From the NCBI RefSeq assembly GCF_002742645.2, contig NZ_CP033875.1, positions 3,822,001 through 3,886,000 of the forward strand: 64,000 nt of DNA, in the 5' to 3' direction. The position numbers were made by a program, and so were the translations under genes. This document shows positions 49,717-59,402 of this stretch, piece by piece; positions within the stretch are counted from its first letter, which is position 1; the number at the start of each line of letters is the position of its first letter. A model generated the notes under the pieces. That model was not told the DNA's origin. It worked only from the letters and a program-made list of their open reading frames with translations, and did not search any database. This DNA comes from Caulobacter sp. FWC26 (lineage in GTDB: Bacteria > Pseudomonadota > Alphaproteobacteria > Caulobacterales > Caulobacteraceae).

Positions 49717-51141
49717 ATGAAGCCGATGGCATGGATGACGGCGGGCGCGCTGATCGCGCTGGCGAGCGCCGCGAACGCCCAGACGGCGGCGGCGCCCAAG
49801 ACCGTTCGGCCAGACCAGCTCGTCTTCCGCGAACTCTACAAGGAGCTGGTCGAGATCAATACGACCCTGTCGGTCGGGTCCTGCACCGCCGCCGCCGAGG
49901 CGATGGGCGCGCGCCTGAAGGCGGCGGGCTATCCCGAGGCCGACGTCAAGGTGGTGGTCGAGCCCAAGCATCCTCGCGAGGGCAGCCTCGTCGCCGTCTT
50001 GCGCGGGACGGACGCCAAGACCCCACCCATGCTGCTGCTGGCCCACATCGACGTGGTCGAGGCCAAGCGCGAGGACTGGACCCGCGATCCGTTCAAGCTG
50101 GTCGAAGAGAACGGCTATTTCTACGGACGCGGCACGTCGGACGACAAGGCCCAGGCCGCCATCTGGGTCGACAGCCTGGTCCGCCTCAAGCAGGCGGGCT
50201 TCAAGCCCAAGCGCGACATCAAGATGGCCCTGACCTGCGGCGAGGAGAGCGAGGGCTATAACGGCATCGAGGACCTGGTGAAGAATCATCGCCCGCTCGT
50301 CGACGCCGCATTCGCCCTCAACGAGGGCGCCTCCGGCGTGCTGGACGAGCAGGGCAAGGCCGTCGTCCTGGAGGTCCAGGCCGGCGAGAAGGTCTATCAG
50401 GACTTCACCCTCACCGTGACCAATCCCGGCGGCCACTCCAGCCGCCCCGCTTCGCCCAATGCGATCTATCAACTGGCGGCGGCGCTCGACCGGATCGGCG
50501 CCTACAAGTTCCCGCCGCGCTTCAACGACGCCACGCGCGGCTACTTCACCCAGATGCAACCGCGCGTGACGCCAGAGCAGGCGGCGGCCATGAAGGCGCT
50601 GGTCGCCGATATCAACGATCCGGCGGCGCTGGCGGTGGTGACCAAGGACGCCACCTGGAATTCGATGCTGCGGACCACCTGCGTCGCCACCATGGTCAGC
50701 GCGGGTCACGCGCCGAACGCCCTGCCCCAGCGGGCCACGGCCAATATCAACTGCCGCATCCTGCCGGGTACGCCGATCGACGAGGTCAAGGCCAAGCTGA
50801 CCGAGCTGGCGGCGGATCCAGCGGTCGCCGTGACCCTGGCCCACGACTCCAAGCCCGCCTCCCCGCCCCCGCCGCTGACGCCGGCGATCATGGGCCCCAT
50901 CCAGAAAAACGCCGCCAAGGTCTGGCCCGGCGTTCCGATCCTACCGGTCATGGCGACCGGCGCGACCGACGCGGTCCATACCAGCGCGGCGGGCATCCCG
51001 ACCTACGGCGTCACCGGCCTGTTCCACGGCCCCGAGGGCACCGGCGCGCACGGCCTCAACGAGCGCATGCGCGTCAAGTCGCTGTATGAGGGACGCGACT
51101 TCCTTTACGGCCTGATCCAGGACTATGCGGGCGGGAAGTAG
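49717..51141 (+). CDS. Exported M20 family metallopeptidase
   Basis: About 474 residues from ATG 49717, which has GGGGAG nine bases upstream; in-frame starts at 49696 and 49708 also exist. A signal peptide (MAWMTAGALIALASAANAQT) directs export. Zinc/catalytic motifs are LLLAHIDVVEAKREDW, GRGTSDDKAQAAIWVD and CGEESEGYNGIEDLV. A lid domain with GGHSSRPASPN and the late His in ATDAVHTSAAGIP complete the family pattern. It is likely a periplasmic dipeptidase or carboxypeptidase with a role in peptide scavenging. Confidence 0.92.
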   Translation: MKPMAWMTAGALIALASAANAQTAAAPKTVRPDQLVFRELYKELVEINTTLSVGSCTAAAEAMGARLKAAGYPEADVKVVVEPKHPREGSLVAVLRGTDAKTPPMLLLAHIDVVEAKREDWTRDPFKLVEENGYFYGRGTSDDKAQAAIWVDSLVRLKQAGFKPKRDIKMALTCGEESEGYNGIEDLVKNHRPLVDAAFALNEGASGVLDEQGKAVVLEVQAGEKVYQDFTLTVTNPGGHSSRPASPNAIYQLAAALDRIGAYKFPPRFNDATRGYFTQMQPRVTPEQAAAMKALVADINDPAALAVVTKDATWNSMLRTTCVATMVSAGHAPNALPQRATANINCRILPGTPIDEVKAKLTELAADPAVAVTLAHDSKPASPPPPLTPAIMGPIQKNAAKVWPGVPILPVMATGATDAVHTSAAGIPTYGVTGLFHGPEGTGAHGLNERMRVKSLYEGRDFLYGLIQDYAGGK

Positions 51142-51154
51142 GGCCGAACACAGA

Positions 51155-51180
51155 CTGGCGGAGCCTTCGGGTTCCGCCAG
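51155..51180. terminator. Hairpin between the M20 peptidase gene and purC
   Basis: CTGGCGGAGC and GTTCCGCCAG pair around CTTCGG, a stable tetraloop type. It lies between convergent gene ends. It lacks a clear T-run, so it is a weak or factor-dependent terminator. Confidence 0.5.
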
Positions 51181-51192
51181 CGCAGCGACACC

Positions 51193-52155
51193 CTACTCCG
51201 CCAGATAGGCGTCGAGATTGCGCTTCACGCGGGCCATCACCGGCTCGCTTGGGTTCGGCGCCTCAAAGGTCTGGCCCGTGATCGCCTCGAAGGCCTCGAT
51301 ATAGACCGCCGACGTCCGCGCGATGAGCTCGGCCGGGATCTCGGGGATCGGGTCGTTGTAGGGATCGCACCGCTCGCCGACCCAGGCGCGGACGAAGTCC
51401 TTGTCGAAGCTGTCCGGACGCTGGCCGGCCGCGAACCGGGCCTCATAGGTGTCGGCGCGCCAGAACCGGCTGCTGTCGGGGGTGTGGATCTCGTCGGCCA
51501 GCACGATCGCGCCGGTCTCGTCGAGGCCGAACTCGTACTTGGTGTCGGCGAGGATCAGGCCCCGCTCGGCGGCCATGGCCTGGCCGCGCGCGAAAAGCGC
51601 CAGGCCGTAGGCGCTGAGCTGTTCCCACTGGGCGGGCGTGACCAGCCCCTGGGCCAGCACCTCGTCCGGTGACAACGGCGCGTCGTGATCGCCGTCGGCG
51701 GCCTTGCTGGTCGGGGTCAGGATGGCCTGGGGCAGGCGCTGGTTGGGCTTCAAGCCGTCCGGCAGGGTGACGCCGTACATGGTCCGCTGGCCCTTGTTGT
51801 AGAGGGTCAGAACCGAGGTCGAGGTCGTCCCCGCCAGATAGCCGCGCACCACCAGCTCGACCGGCAGCATCTCCAGCCGCTTGCCGATCAGCACGTTCGG
51901 GTCCGGATAGGCGACGACGTGGTTGGGACAGATGTCCGCCGTCGCGTCGAACCAGAACCTCGCCGTCTGGGTCAGCACCTGGCCCTTGCCCGGCACCGCG
52001 CACAGATTGCGGTCGAAGGCGCTGAGCCGGTCCGAGGCCACGATCACGCGGCGGCCGTCGGGCAGGTCGTAGTTGTCCCGCACCTTGCCGCGATAGTGGT
52101 TGGGCAGGTCGGGCAAAACGACCTCAGCCAGGGCGTTAGGGGCGGAAGAGGTCAC
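51193..52155 (-). CDS. purC: Phosphoribosylaminoimidazole-succinocarboxamide synthase (SAICAR synthase)
   Basis: Purine synthesis: CAIR + aspartate + ATP to SAICAR. The 320-residue protein is the longer type. It contains [28 protein letters not shown] at the N-terminus, the central [10 protein letters not shown], and [16 protein letters not shown] for substrate binding. The ATG start is at 52155. No other purine gene is adjacent. Confidence 0.96.
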   Translation of the reverse strand: MTSSAPNALAEVVLPDLPNHYRGKVRDNYDLPDGRRVIVASDRLSAFDRNLCAVPGKGQVLTQTARFWFDATADICPNHVVAYPDPNVLIGKRLEMLPVELVVRGYLAGTTSTSVLTLYNKGQRTMYGVTLPDGLKPNQRLPQAILTPTSKAADGDHDAPLSPDEVLAQGLVTPAQWEQLSAYGLALFARGQAMAAERGLILADTKYEFGLDETGAIVLADEIHTPDSSRFWRADTYEARFAAGQRPDSFDKDFVRAWVGERCDPYNDPIPEIPAELIARTSAVYIEAFEAITGQTFEAPNPSEPVMARVKRNLDAYLAE

Positions 52156-52191
52156 CGGAGCCTCGGTCTGTCAGGGATACGCAAAGACGAA

Positions 52192-52216
52192 GGGGAGGTC
52201 CGTCCGGACCTCCCCC
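52192..52216 (-). terminator. Hairpin terminator of yebC
   Basis: GGGGAGGTCC pairs with GGACCTCCCC around a short GTC loop. On the minus strand it is followed by TTCGTCTTTG, a moderately T-rich tail, eight bases after the yebC stop. Confidence 0.75.
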
Positions 52217-52223
52217 AAATGCA

Positions 52224-52979
52224 TCAACCCAGCTTGGCCAGGTCTTCGTCGCTGATGTCTTCGTTCGAGTAGACGGCCTGGACGTCGTCGTCCTCGTCCA
52301 GCATGTCGAGCAGCTTCATCAGGGTGGCCACGGCGTCACCCGTGACCGGGACCTGCATCTTCGGACGCCAGGCGATCTTGGTGTTCGACGCCGCGCCGAA
52401 CTTGGCTTCGAGGGCGGCGGCCACGTCGTTCAGGCTTTCGAAGGCGGTATAGACCGTGTGGCCTTCGCCTTCCTCGTCCATGTCCGAGGTGACGTCATCG
52501 GCGCCGGCCTCGATGGCGGCTTCCATCATGTCGTCTTCCGACGCGGTCTTGGCCGGATAGCTGATCTGGCCGACGCGGTCGAAGTTGAAGGTCACCGAGC
52601 CGGTGGCCCCCATGTTGCCGCCCATCTTGGTGAAATAGGAGCGGACATTGGCGGCGGCGCGGTTCTTGTTGTCGGTCAGCACCTCGACGATGATCCCGAC
52701 CCCGCCGGCGGCGACGCCTTCATAGCGGATCTCCGAATAGTCCGCCGCGTCGCCCATCTGCGACTTCTTGATCGCGCGCTCGATGACGTCCTTGGGCAGG
52801 CTTTCGGCCTTGGCGTTGTTCACGGCCAGGCGCAGGCGCGGGTTCATGGCCGGATCCGGCAGGCCCGTCTTGGCCGCGACCGTGATTTCCCGCGACAGCT
52901 TGGAGAACAGCTTGGAGCGCGCGGCGTCCGCGCGGCCCTTGCGGTGCATGATGTTCTTGAATTTCGAGTGACCGGCCAT
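52224..52979 (-). CDS. yebC: YebC/PmpR family regulatory protein (TACO1 type)
   Basis: 251-residue three-domain protein with the diagnostic N-terminus [21 protein letters not shown], then [22 protein letters not shown] in the middle. The acidic C-terminus is [20 protein letters not shown]. YebC was long described as a transcription regulator; recent work on the family points to helping ribosomes through difficult (proline-rich) stretches, overlapping EF-P's role. The ATG is at 52979. It does not neighbour ruvC here, though it often does in other genomes. Confidence 0.96.
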   Translation of the reverse strand: MAGHSKFKNIMHRKGRADAARSKLFSKLSREITVAAKTGLPDPAMNPRLRLAVNNAKAESLPKDVIERAIKKSQMGDAADYSEIRYEGVAAGGVGIIVEVLTDNKNRAAANVRSYFTKMGGNMGATGSVTFNFDRVGQISYPAKTASEDDMMEAAIEAGADDVTSDMDEEGEGHTVYTAFESLNDVAAALEAKFGAASNTKIAWRPKMQVPVTGDAVATLMKLLDMLDEDDDVQAVYSNEDISDEDLAKLG

Positions 52980-53056
52980 TCGGAGGGCTCTGTCTCTAGT
53001 CTGAAGAGGAGTGTGGGCGCGCTTCTAACGCCCGGCGGCGGGGTTTGTCACCCCGC

Positions 53057-53878
53057 CTAGACGGTGGGCACCGTCGACTTCAGCCGACCGCCGACCCGGA
53101 TCGGCTCGACCCGGACGGCCAGCCCGGTGCGATCGTCGGTCTCGACGAACACGCCGCAGACCGTCGCCGGACCCGAGGCCGGCTGGTAGCGGCCGCCGCT
53201 GATCTTGGTGGTGAAGCGCCGCAGCGGCTCTTCCTTCTGGTTGCCGATGACGCTGTCATAGTCGGCGCAGGCGCCGGCGTCGGTCTGGTAGGCGGTGCCG
53301 CCGGGCAGGATCTGGCAGTCGGCGGTCGGGACGTGGGTGTGGGTGCCCACCACCAGTGAGGCGCGGCCGTCGCAATAGTGGCCCATGGCCATCTTCTCCG
53401 AGGTCGCCTCGCAGTGCATGTCGACCACCACCGCATCGGCCACCTGGGCCAGCGGCGCCTTGTCCAGCTCGCGATCGGCGGCGGCGAACGGGTCGTCCAT
53501 GGCGTCCATGTGAACCCTGCCGAGCAGGTTTACGACGAAGATCGTCTTGCCCGAGTCGGTCTGGAAGAGATGGCTGCCGCGCCCCGGCGCGTCCGACAGG
53601 ATCGGATAGTTGGCCGGCCGGATCAGGCGCGGCTCGCGCACGATGTAGGTCAGGGCCTCGCGCTGGTCCCAGCTGTGGTTGCCCAGGGTCAGGCAGTCGG
53701 CGCCGGCCTCGAACAGCTCGCGCGCGGTGTTCTCGGTGATGCCAAAGCCCGCCGCGGCGTTCTCGGCGTTGATGATCACGAACTCGAGGCCGAGCTGACG
53801 ACGAAGGTCGGGCAGATGGTCGGCCAGGCCGTCACGGCCCGACTTGCCGACGACATCGCCGAAGAAGGCGAAACGCAT
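53057..53878 (-). CDS. ymdB: YmdB family metallophosphoesterase
   Basis: 273 residues. MRFAFFGDVVGKSGRDGLADHL carries the first metal ligands. VINAENAAAGFGIT, LTLGNHSWDQREAL, VDMHCEATSEKMAMG and GTHTHVPTADCQILP supply the remaining Asn/His ligands. Homologues hydrolyse 2',3'-cyclic nucleotides or cAMP and influence multicellular behaviour in Bacillus; the role in alphaproteobacteria is unclear. It is downstream of fau and upstream of yebC on the same strand. Confidence 0.93.
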   Translation of the reverse strand: MRFAFFGDVVGKSGRDGLADHLPDLRRQLGLEFVIINAENAAAGFGITENTARELFEAGADCLTLGNHSWDQREALTYIVREPRLIRPANYPILSDAPGRGSHLFQTDSGKTIFVVNLLGRVHMDAMDDPFAAADRELDKAPLAQVADAVVVDMHCEATSEKMAMGHYCDGRASLVVGTHTHVPTADCQILPGGTAYQTDAGACADYDSVIGNQKEEPLRRFTTKISGGRYQPASGPATVCGVFVETDDRTGLAVRVEPIRVGGRLKSTVPTV

Positions 53879-53910
53879 CGATAGTCCCAGAAGCGGAGTG
53901 TGACGGCCCG

Positions 53911-54519
53911 TTACCCGGCCATCGCGTTGACCGCTATATATTCTTTTTCGGTGAGAATGGCGTCCAGCCTTTGATCGTGCGGCTCGTGCGGCAGATTCTC
54001 CATCTGCTGGCCGCTGTAGGCGAGGCCCAAAACGAAGATCGACCGGCGCGCGCGCAGGAACTCAAGCGCCCGATCATAATAGCCGCCGCCCTGCCCCAGC
54101 CGCGTCCCGTCACGCTGAAAGGCCAACAACGGCGTCACGACCAGATCGGGGATCACCATCGGCTGATCGGGCGCCGGCGCGCGCAGACCGATCTCGTCAT
54201 GCTTGAGCGGCTTTTCCACATCCCAGCGCCGGAACACCATCTTGCCGCCGTCGCGATCGACCACGGCCGGCAGGGCCAGGGTCCATCCGGACTCGGCCAT
54301 CTGTTCGGCGAGAAGACGCGGGGAAATCTCCGATCCCATCCCGTGATAGAGCGCGGCGATCTTGCCTTTGGGATTGGGAAACAGTCGCTGCAGAGGCGCG
54401 CGGGCGACCTCGGCGATCATCCAGTCGGCCTCGGGATGCTCGCGCGCCAGCTGCTTGCGCTGGTTGCGGAGAAACACGCGAAGGGCCGTCTTGGCCGCGA
54501 TCGGATCGACGATGGTCAT
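53911..54519 (-). CDS. fau: 5-formyltetrahydrofolate cyclo-ligase
   Basis: It converts 5-formyl-THF to 5,10-methenyl-THF with ATP. The 202-residue protein has AKTALRVFLRNQRKQLA at the N-terminus, and the ATP/metal motif RLGQGGGYYDRALEFLR with FVLGLAYSGQQME near the C-terminus. ATG 54519 is used; the frame's extension to 54816 crosses a repeat and the 6S RNA region. The gene order zapA - 6S RNA - fau is the widely conserved one. Confidence 0.95.
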   Translation of the reverse strand: MTIVDPIAAKTALRVFLRNQRKQLAREHPEADWMIAEVARAPLQRLFPNPKGKIAALYHGMGSEISPRLLAEQMAESGWTLALPAVVDRDGGKMVFRRWDVEKPLKHDEIGLRAPAPDQPMVIPDLVVTPLLAFQRDGTRLGQGGGYYDRALEFLRARRSIFVLGLAYSGQQMENLPHEPHDQRLDAILTEKEYIAVNAMAG

Positions 54520-54531
54520 TCCGTGAAGGCT

Positions 54532-54638
54532 GTCATCCCGGTCCAGCGGCCGCAAGGCAGCGCCGAACCGGGAGCGCAGCGCGCCCGACGCTTCCGGCGA
54601 TCCCGGCTCGGCGTGCTGCGCACTTGGCCGGGAAGACA
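54532..54638. repeat. Intergenic palindromic repeat (GTCATCCCGG type)
   Basis: It begins GTCATCCCGG and ends CCGGGAAGAC, with internal CCGGGAGCGC and GATCCCGGCTC pieces, and resembles the element at 6588-6707. It sits just upstream of the fau start. Confidence 0.65.
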
Positions 54639-54674
54639 GTTTTACAGGGAAAGGGTGGCGGCGCCGCGAAGAAC

Positions 54675-54835
54675 CGTGAAGACGTTTCAATCCACTCGAA
54701 CCTGTCAGTAACAGGTGGGCCCCGTGTTCCCGCAGCCACGGCCACGGGAGGGAACAGGTCCCGATAGAGAGATTAAGGTCCCTGGGATAAGAAATCTTCG
54801 ACGAGAGCCACAGCAAGACCCGCCATCGTGTAAGA
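54675..54835 (-). ncRNA. ssrS: 6S RNA (ssrS)
   Basis: The 371-bp gap between zapA and fau is the conserved location of 6S RNA. On the minus strand the sequence can fold into a long rod. The clearest part is TGTTCCC (complement of 54750-54756) pairing with GGGAACA (complement of 54725-54731), with further pairing of ACCTGTTAC/GACAGGT-type arms and outer AT-rich segments. No credible protein frame covers it. 6S RNA sequesters the housekeeping RNA polymerase in stationary phase. The ends are approximate. Confidence 0.65.
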
Positions 54836-54890
54836 TAGGGACTTAGGTGGCGGAACGCCAGCGTCGCGGTAACGCGACTGTTCGATCCGC

Positions 54891-55217
54891 CTAGTCGATC
54901 GCGAGCTTTTCGATCTTCTCCGCCGCCGCGTCCAGCGCGCGGATGGCGGCGATCTCGGCCTTGGTGCCTTCCTGCTGCATGCGGGCGATCTCGGCGTTGG
55001 CGTGGGCCAGGCGCAGCTTCATGTCCGACAGCTCGTCGGCCAGCAGCAGGGCGCCCATCAGGAAGAGGCGCGTCTCGCCCAGTTGGCCCACGTCCTGGCT
55101 GACCTGGCGCACCTGACGGTCGAACAGGCGCGCCAACTCGGTCAGGTGCGGCTCTTGTCCGTCCTCGCAGCCGACCATGTAGGGCCGGCCGTTCACCTGG
55201 ATGGTCACCTGAGCCAT
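54891..55217 (-). CDS. zapA: Cell division protein ZapA
   Basis: 108-residue Z-ring-associated protein. The N-terminal domain (VTIQVNGRPYMVGCEDGQEPHL) is followed by a coiled coil (LFDRQVRQVSQDVGQLGETR through LAHANAEIARMQQEGTKAE). ZapA bundles FtsZ filaments. It begins three bases after the upstream coiled-coil gene's stop, so the pair forms an operon, as described for zauP-zapA in Caulobacter. The 6S RNA gene lies downstream. Confidence 0.93.
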   Translation of the reverse strand: MAQVTIQVNGRPYMVGCEDGQEPHLTELARLFDRQVRQVSQDVGQLGETRLFLMGALLLADELSDMKLRLAHANAEIARMQQEGTKAEIAAIRALDAAAEKIEKLAID

Positions 55218-55220
55218 GGG

Positions 55221-55604
55221 TCAGGCCTCCTCGGAGTCTTCGAACAGGTCATCGTCGTCGCTCGGGGCATGAAGATCGTTGGCGACGCCGTCTTCACCAA
55301 GGGCGGCGCGGATCTCGGCGATGGCGCGGCCCAGCGCGACCGAGGCCTGCTCTCCGGCCTCCTCCAGCGCCTTCTCCCGTTCGCGGGCGGCTTCCAGGTC
55401 GGCGAGCAGCCGGGCGCGTTCCTCGTCCTCGAACAGGCCAGGCTCGGCCGCCATGACCGGCGCGGAGGCAGCTGCGGCCTTCGCGGCGGCGAGCGCGCGC
55501 TCGGCCTCGGCCGCCTTGGCGGCCAAGCGTTGCTCAAGTTGGCTCACCGCCCGCTCCAGGCGGCGCACGGCAAGGTCCAGGGCCGTACTGTCAGCCGGCA
55601 TCAT
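55221..55604 (-). CDS. zauP: ZauP-like coiled-coil partner of ZapA (DUF4164)
   Basis: 127 residues. The N-terminal half is a strong coiled coil (LDLAVRRLERAVSQLEQRL to ERALAAAKAAAA), the C-terminal part another helix (ALEEAGEQASVALGRAIAEI), ending in an acidic tail (DDDDLFEDSEEA). In C. crescentus the ZapA-adjacent coiled-coil protein ZauP interacts with ZapA to focus the Z-ring; position and features match. Starts at 55604 or 55601 (two ATGs). Confidence 0.85.
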   Translation of the reverse strand: MMPADSTALDLAVRRLERAVSQLEQRLAAKAAEAERALAAAKAAAASAPVMAAEPGLFEDEERARLLADLEAAREREKALEEAGEQASVALGRAIAEIRAALGEDGVANDLHAPSDDDDLFEDSEEA

Positions 55605-55819
55605 CGGCGGAAATCCATCATGCGACGCAACATATAGATCGAACGGGTCTAAGCCAGACGCGGGGGCGATATTTGGGCGACGCGCAGCCCATAGCAGCTT
55701 TCTAAGGAAGGTTGTCAGTTTCTCGGGCTTGACTTCGCGACTTTCCCCCGCAAAACGCGCAGCAAAATAGGGAACGCCGGTCGATATCGTCCGGCGGCCA
55801 CATATCAGGAGAAAGACCC

Positions 55820-56827
55820 ATGGCTCTTCGCGTCGCCATCAACGGCTTCGGCCGCATCGGACGTCTGGTCCTGCGCTCCATCGCCGAGCATGGCCGTCGC
55901 GATATCGAGGTCGTCGCCATCAACGACCTGGGCCCGGTCGAGACCAACGCCCACCTGCTGCGCTACGACAGCGTCCACGGCCGCTTCCCGGGCGTCGTCA
56001 CCTCGGGCGAGGACTGGATCGACGTCGGCATGGGCAAGATCAAGGTCACGGCCATCCGTAACCCCGAGGAGCTGCCGCACAAGGACCTGGGCGTCGACAT
56101 CGCCTTCGAGTGCACCGGCATCTTCACCGCCAAGGACAAGGCCAGCGCCCACCTGAAGGCCGGCGCCAAGCGCGTCCTGGTCTCGGCCCCGGCCGATAAC
56201 GCCGACAAGACCATCGTCTACAAGGTCAACCACGAGACCCTGACGGCCGACGACATCGTCGTCTCGAACGGCTCGTGCACCACCAACGCTCTGGCCCCGG
56301 TCGCCAAGGTCCTGCACGACCTGTTCGGCATCGAGCGCGGCTACATGACCACGATCCACAGCTACACCGGCGACCAGCCGACGCTGGACACCATGCACAA
56401 GGACCTCTACCGCGCCCGCGCCGCGGCCCTGAGCATGATCCCGACCTCGACCGGCGCCGCCAAGGCCCTGGGCCTGGTTCTGCCGGAACTGAAGGGCAAG
56501 CTGGATGGTTCGTCGATCCGCGTCCCGACCCCGAACGTCTCGGTCATCGACCTGAAGGTCGTCGCCGCCCGCGAGACCTCGATCGACGAGATCAACAAGG
56601 CCCTGCAGGCCGCCGCCGACGGCCCGATGAAGGGCGTTCTGGCCGTGACCACCGACCCGCTGGTCTCGACCGACCTGAACCACATCGCCGCCAGCTCGAC
56701 CGCCGCCCTGCCCCAGACGCAAGTCATCGAGGGCAAGCTGGCCCGTGTGCTGTCGTGGTACGACAACGAGTGGGGCTTCGCGACGCGCATGAGCGACACC
56801 GCTCTCGAAATGGCGAAGTTCCTCTAA
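55820..56827 (+). CDS. gap: Glyceraldehyde-3-phosphate dehydrogenase
   Basis: Glycolytic/gluconeogenic NAD-linked enzyme, 335 residues. The Rossmann motif is [17 protein letters not shown], with VVAINDLGP supplying the NAD-type residue. The catalytic Cys153 is in [13 protein letters not shown] and the matching His in [28 protein letters not shown] and [14 protein letters not shown] are further family motifs. GGAG precedes the ATG. It is first of gap-pgk-fba, with a terminator after it, so pgk probably has its own promoter too. Caulobacter uses the Entner-Doudoroff route, feeding this lower part of glycolysis. Confidence 0.97.
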   Translation: MALRVAINGFGRIGRLVLRSIAEHGRRDIEVVAINDLGPVETNAHLLRYDSVHGRFPGVVTSGEDWIDVGMGKIKVTAIRNPEELPHKDLGVDIAFECTGIFTAKDKASAHLKAGAKRVLVSAPADNADKTIVYKVNHETLTADDIVVSNGSCTTNALAPVAKVLHDLFGIERGYMTTIHSYTGDQPTLDTMHKDLYRARAAALSMIPTSTGAAKALGLVLPELKGKLDGSSIRVPTPNVSVIDLKVVAARETSIDEINKALQAAADGPMKGVLAVTTDPLVSTDLNHIAASSTAALPQTQVIEGKLARVLSWYDNEWGFATRMSDTALEMAKFL

Positions 56828-56843
56828 GGAACCGAATGATCCA

Positions 56844-56873
56844 GCCCCCGCTCCGCAAGGAGCGGGGGTTTTC
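56844..56873 (+). terminator. Terminator after gap
   Basis: CCCCCGCTCC-GCAA-GGAGCGGGGG stem-loop followed by TTTTCC, 16 bases after the gap stop. Confidence 0.9.
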
Positions 56874-56901
56874 CTTGCCCGTTATATTACCGAGACGCTC
56901 G

Positions 56902-58092
56902 ATGACCTTCCGCCCCCTCGACACCGCCGATCTCGCCGGCAAGCGCGCCCTGGTCCGGGTGGACTTCAACGTCCCCGTCGACGGCGGAAAGGTCGCCGAC
57001 GACACCCGCCTGCGCGCGGCGCTGCCGACCATCGCCTACCTGTCCAAGCAAGGCGCCAAGGTGGTGCTGCTGGCCCACTTCGACCGCCCCAAGGGCAAGG
57101 TCGTGCCGGAGATGAGCCTGGCCTTCGTCGCCGAGCCGCTGTCCAAGCTGCTCGAGCAGCCCGTCGCCTTCGCCAGCGACTGCGTCGGCGCTGAAGCCGC
57201 CAAGGTCGTCGACGCCCTGGAAAACGGCGGCGTGGCGCTGCTGGAGAACGTCCGCTTCCACGCCGGCGAAGAGAAGAACGACCCCGAGTTCGCCAAGGCC
57301 CTGGCCGCCAACGGCGACGTCTATGTCAACGACGCCTTCAGCGCCGCCCACCGCGCCCACGCCTCGACCGAAGGCTTGGCCAAGCTGCTGCCGGCCTATC
57401 CGGGCCTGTCGATGCAGCGTGAGCTGGAGGCGCTGGACGCGGCGCTGGGCAAGCCCAAGAAGCCGGTCATCGGTATCGTCGGCGGCTCCAAGGTCTCGAC
57501 CAAGCTCGATTTGCTGCGCAACCTGGTGACCAAGCTGGACTACCTGGCCATCGGCGGCGGCATGGCCAACACCTTCCTCTACGCGGCCAAGATCGATGTC
57601 GGCGCCTCGCTGTGCGAGACCGACATGGCCGAGACGGCGCGCCAGATCATCGACCTGGCCGGCAGCGCGGGTTGCAAGCTTCTGCTGCCGACCGACGTCG
57701 TGGTGGCCCAGGAGGTCAAGCCCGGCGTCGCCGCCACCGTCCGCAACGTCTACGAGGTCCAGCCCCAGGACCGGATCCTCGATGCCGGCCCAGAGACCGT
57801 GGCGACGCTGAACGCCACGATGGCCCAGTGCCAGACGCTGATCTGGAACGGCCCCTTGGGCGTTTTCGAAGTGCCGCCGTTCGACGAAGCCACCGTCTCC
57901 GCGGCGAAACATGCCGCTTCGCTCGCCAAATCCGGTAAGATCGTGGCGGTCGCGGGTGGTGGTGATACAGTCGCGGCGCTGAATCACGCGGGCGTGTCGG
58001 CCGATTTCACCTTCGTCTCGACGGCGGGCGGCGCGTTCCTGGAATGGATGGAAGGCAAGACGCTTCCGGGCGTCGCGGCCCTGGAGGCCTAG
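56902..58092 (+). CDS. pgk: Phosphoglycerate kinase
   Basis: 396 residues. The substrate domain has [18 protein letters not shown] and [11 protein letters not shown]. The hinge and nucleotide domain show [33 protein letters not shown] and [17 protein letters not shown] 56902 is used; the frame open from 56275 runs out of frame through gap. It converts 1,3-bisphosphoglycerate to 3-phosphoglycerate, the precursor for SerA. Confidence 0.97.
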   Translation: MTFRPLDTADLAGKRALVRVDFNVPVDGGKVADDTRLRAALPTIAYLSKQGAKVVLLAHFDRPKGKVVPEMSLAFVAEPLSKLLEQPVAFASDCVGAEAAKVVDALENGGVALLENVRFHAGEEKNDPEFAKALAANGDVYVNDAFSAAHRAHASTEGLAKLLPAYPGLSMQRELEALDAALGKPKKPVIGIVGGSKVSTKLDLLRNLVTKLDYLAIGGGMANTFLYAAKIDVGASLCETDMAETARQIIDLAGSAGCKLLLPTDVVVAQEVKPGVAATVRNVYEVQPQDRILDAGPETVATLNATMAQCQTLIWNGPLGVFEVPPFDEATVSAAKHAASLAKSGKIVAVAGGGDTVAALNHAGVSADFTFVSTAGGAFLEWMEGKTLPGVAALEA

Positions 58093-58107
58093 TTCGAATT
58101 GGTAAAC

Positions 58108-58139
58108 CGCCCGTCCCGGCCTTCGCCGGGAAGGGCGGG
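58108..58139 (+). terminator. Hairpin after pgk
   Basis: CGCCCGTCCCGGC and GCCGGGAAGGGCGGG pair with one bulge around a TTCG-containing loop. There is no T-run, so it is a weak terminator or an mRNA-stabilising hairpin. Confidence 0.55.
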
Positions 58140-58246
58140 AGAGCTTAAGTACGTAGACTGACGACCTGGGCAGAGAGCGCTTCAGCGCCGGGCCCCAAAA
58201 ACAAGAAACGACCCAAACCACTTAAACGCTTGCAGGAGAAAATTAC

Positions 58247-59338
58247 GTGGCTCGCATCACGCTGCGCCAGCTGTTGGACCATGCCGCCGAGCATGAGTAC
58301 GGCTTGCCCGCCTTCAACATCAACAACATGGAACAGGGCCTGGCGATCATGGAGGCGGCCGACGCCGTCAACTCGCCGGTCATCATCCAGGCCTCGCGCG
58401 GCGCGCGGAACTACGCCAACGACATCATGCTGGCCAAGATGATCGACGCGCTGGTCGACATCTATCCGCACATCCCGGTCTGCATGCACCAGGACCACGG
58501 CAACGGCCCGGCGACCTGCGCCACGGCGATCCAGTACGGCTTCACCTCGGTGATGATGGACGGCTCGCTGATGGAAGACGCCAAGACCCCCGCCAGCTAC
58601 GAGTACAACGTCGAAGTCACCCGCAAGGTCGTGCAGATGGCCCACGCCTGCGGCGTCTCGGTCGAGGGCGAGCTGGGCGTGCTGGGGAGCCTGGAAACCG
58701 GCATGGGCGAGGCCGAGGACGGCCACGGCTTCGAGGGCAAGCTCAGCCATGACGAGCTGCTGACCGATCCGGACCAGGCCGTGGACTTCGTGGCCCAGAC
58801 CGGCGTCGACGCCCTGGCCATCGCCATGGGCACCAGCCACGGCGCCTACAAGTTCACGCGCAAGCCGGACGGCGACGTCCTGGCCATGAACGTGATCGAG
58901 GAAATCCACCGCCGCCTGCCCAACACCCACCTGGTGATGCACGGCTCCTCGTCGGTGCCGCAGGACCTGCAGGACATCATCAACCAGTACGGCGGCCAGA
59001 TGCCCCAGACCTGGGGCGTGCCGGTCGAGGAGATCCAGCGCGGCATCAAGCACGGCGTGCGCAAGATCAATGTCGACACCGACAACCGCATGGCCATCAC
59101 CGGCGCGATCCGCAAGATCCTGGTCGAGAAGCCCGGCGAGTTCGACCCGCGCGCGTATCTGAAGCCCGCCAAGGAAGCCATGCGCAAGGTCTGCCAGGCC
59201 CGCTTCGTCGAGTTCGGCTCGGCCGGTCACGCCGACAAGATCAAGGCGTTCTCCACCGCGACCATGGCCAAGCGTTACGCCTCGGGCGAACTGCACGCCA
59301 AGTTCGGCGCCAGCACGGCCAAGGCCGCCGCCGAATAG
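58247..59338 (+). CDS. fba: Fructose-bisphosphate aldolase, class II
   Basis: Zn-dependent aldolase, 363 residues, of the class IIB/CbbA type. It starts [26 protein letters not shown]. Zinc-binding and catalytic regions are [11 protein letters not shown] and [41 protein letters not shown] and [18 protein letters not shown] bind substrate phosphates. GTG 58247 lies eight bases after CAGGAG. In Caulobacter it works mainly in gluconeogenesis or sugar-phosphate supply. A terminator follows. Confidence 0.96.
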   Translation: MARITLRQLLDHAAEHEYGLPAFNINNMEQGLAIMEAADAVNSPVIIQASRGARNYANDIMLAKMIDALVDIYPHIPVCMHQDHGNGPATCATAIQYGFTSVMMDGSLMEDAKTPASYEYNVEVTRKVVQMAHACGVSVEGELGVLGSLETGMGEAEDGHGFEGKLSHDELLTDPDQAVDFVAQTGVDALAIAMGTSHGAYKFTRKPDGDVLAMNVIEEIHRRLPNTHLVMHGSSSVPQDLQDIINQYGGQMPQTWGVPVEEIQRGIKHGVRKINVDTDNRMAITGAIRKILVEKPGEFDPRAYLKPAKEAMRKVCQARFVEFGSAGHADKIKAFSTATMAKRYASGELHAKFGASTAKAAAE

Positions 59339-59370
59339 GCGACGCTGTTTCGGTCAGGGCTGTTTGGATC

Positions 59371-59399
59371 GGGGAGGCTTTGGCCTCCCCTTTTCTTTT
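59371..59399 (+). terminator. Rho-independent terminator of fba
   Basis: GGGGAGGC-TTTG-GCCTCCCC followed by TTTTCTTTTT. Confidence 0.9.
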
Positions 59400-59402
59400 T
59401 GA

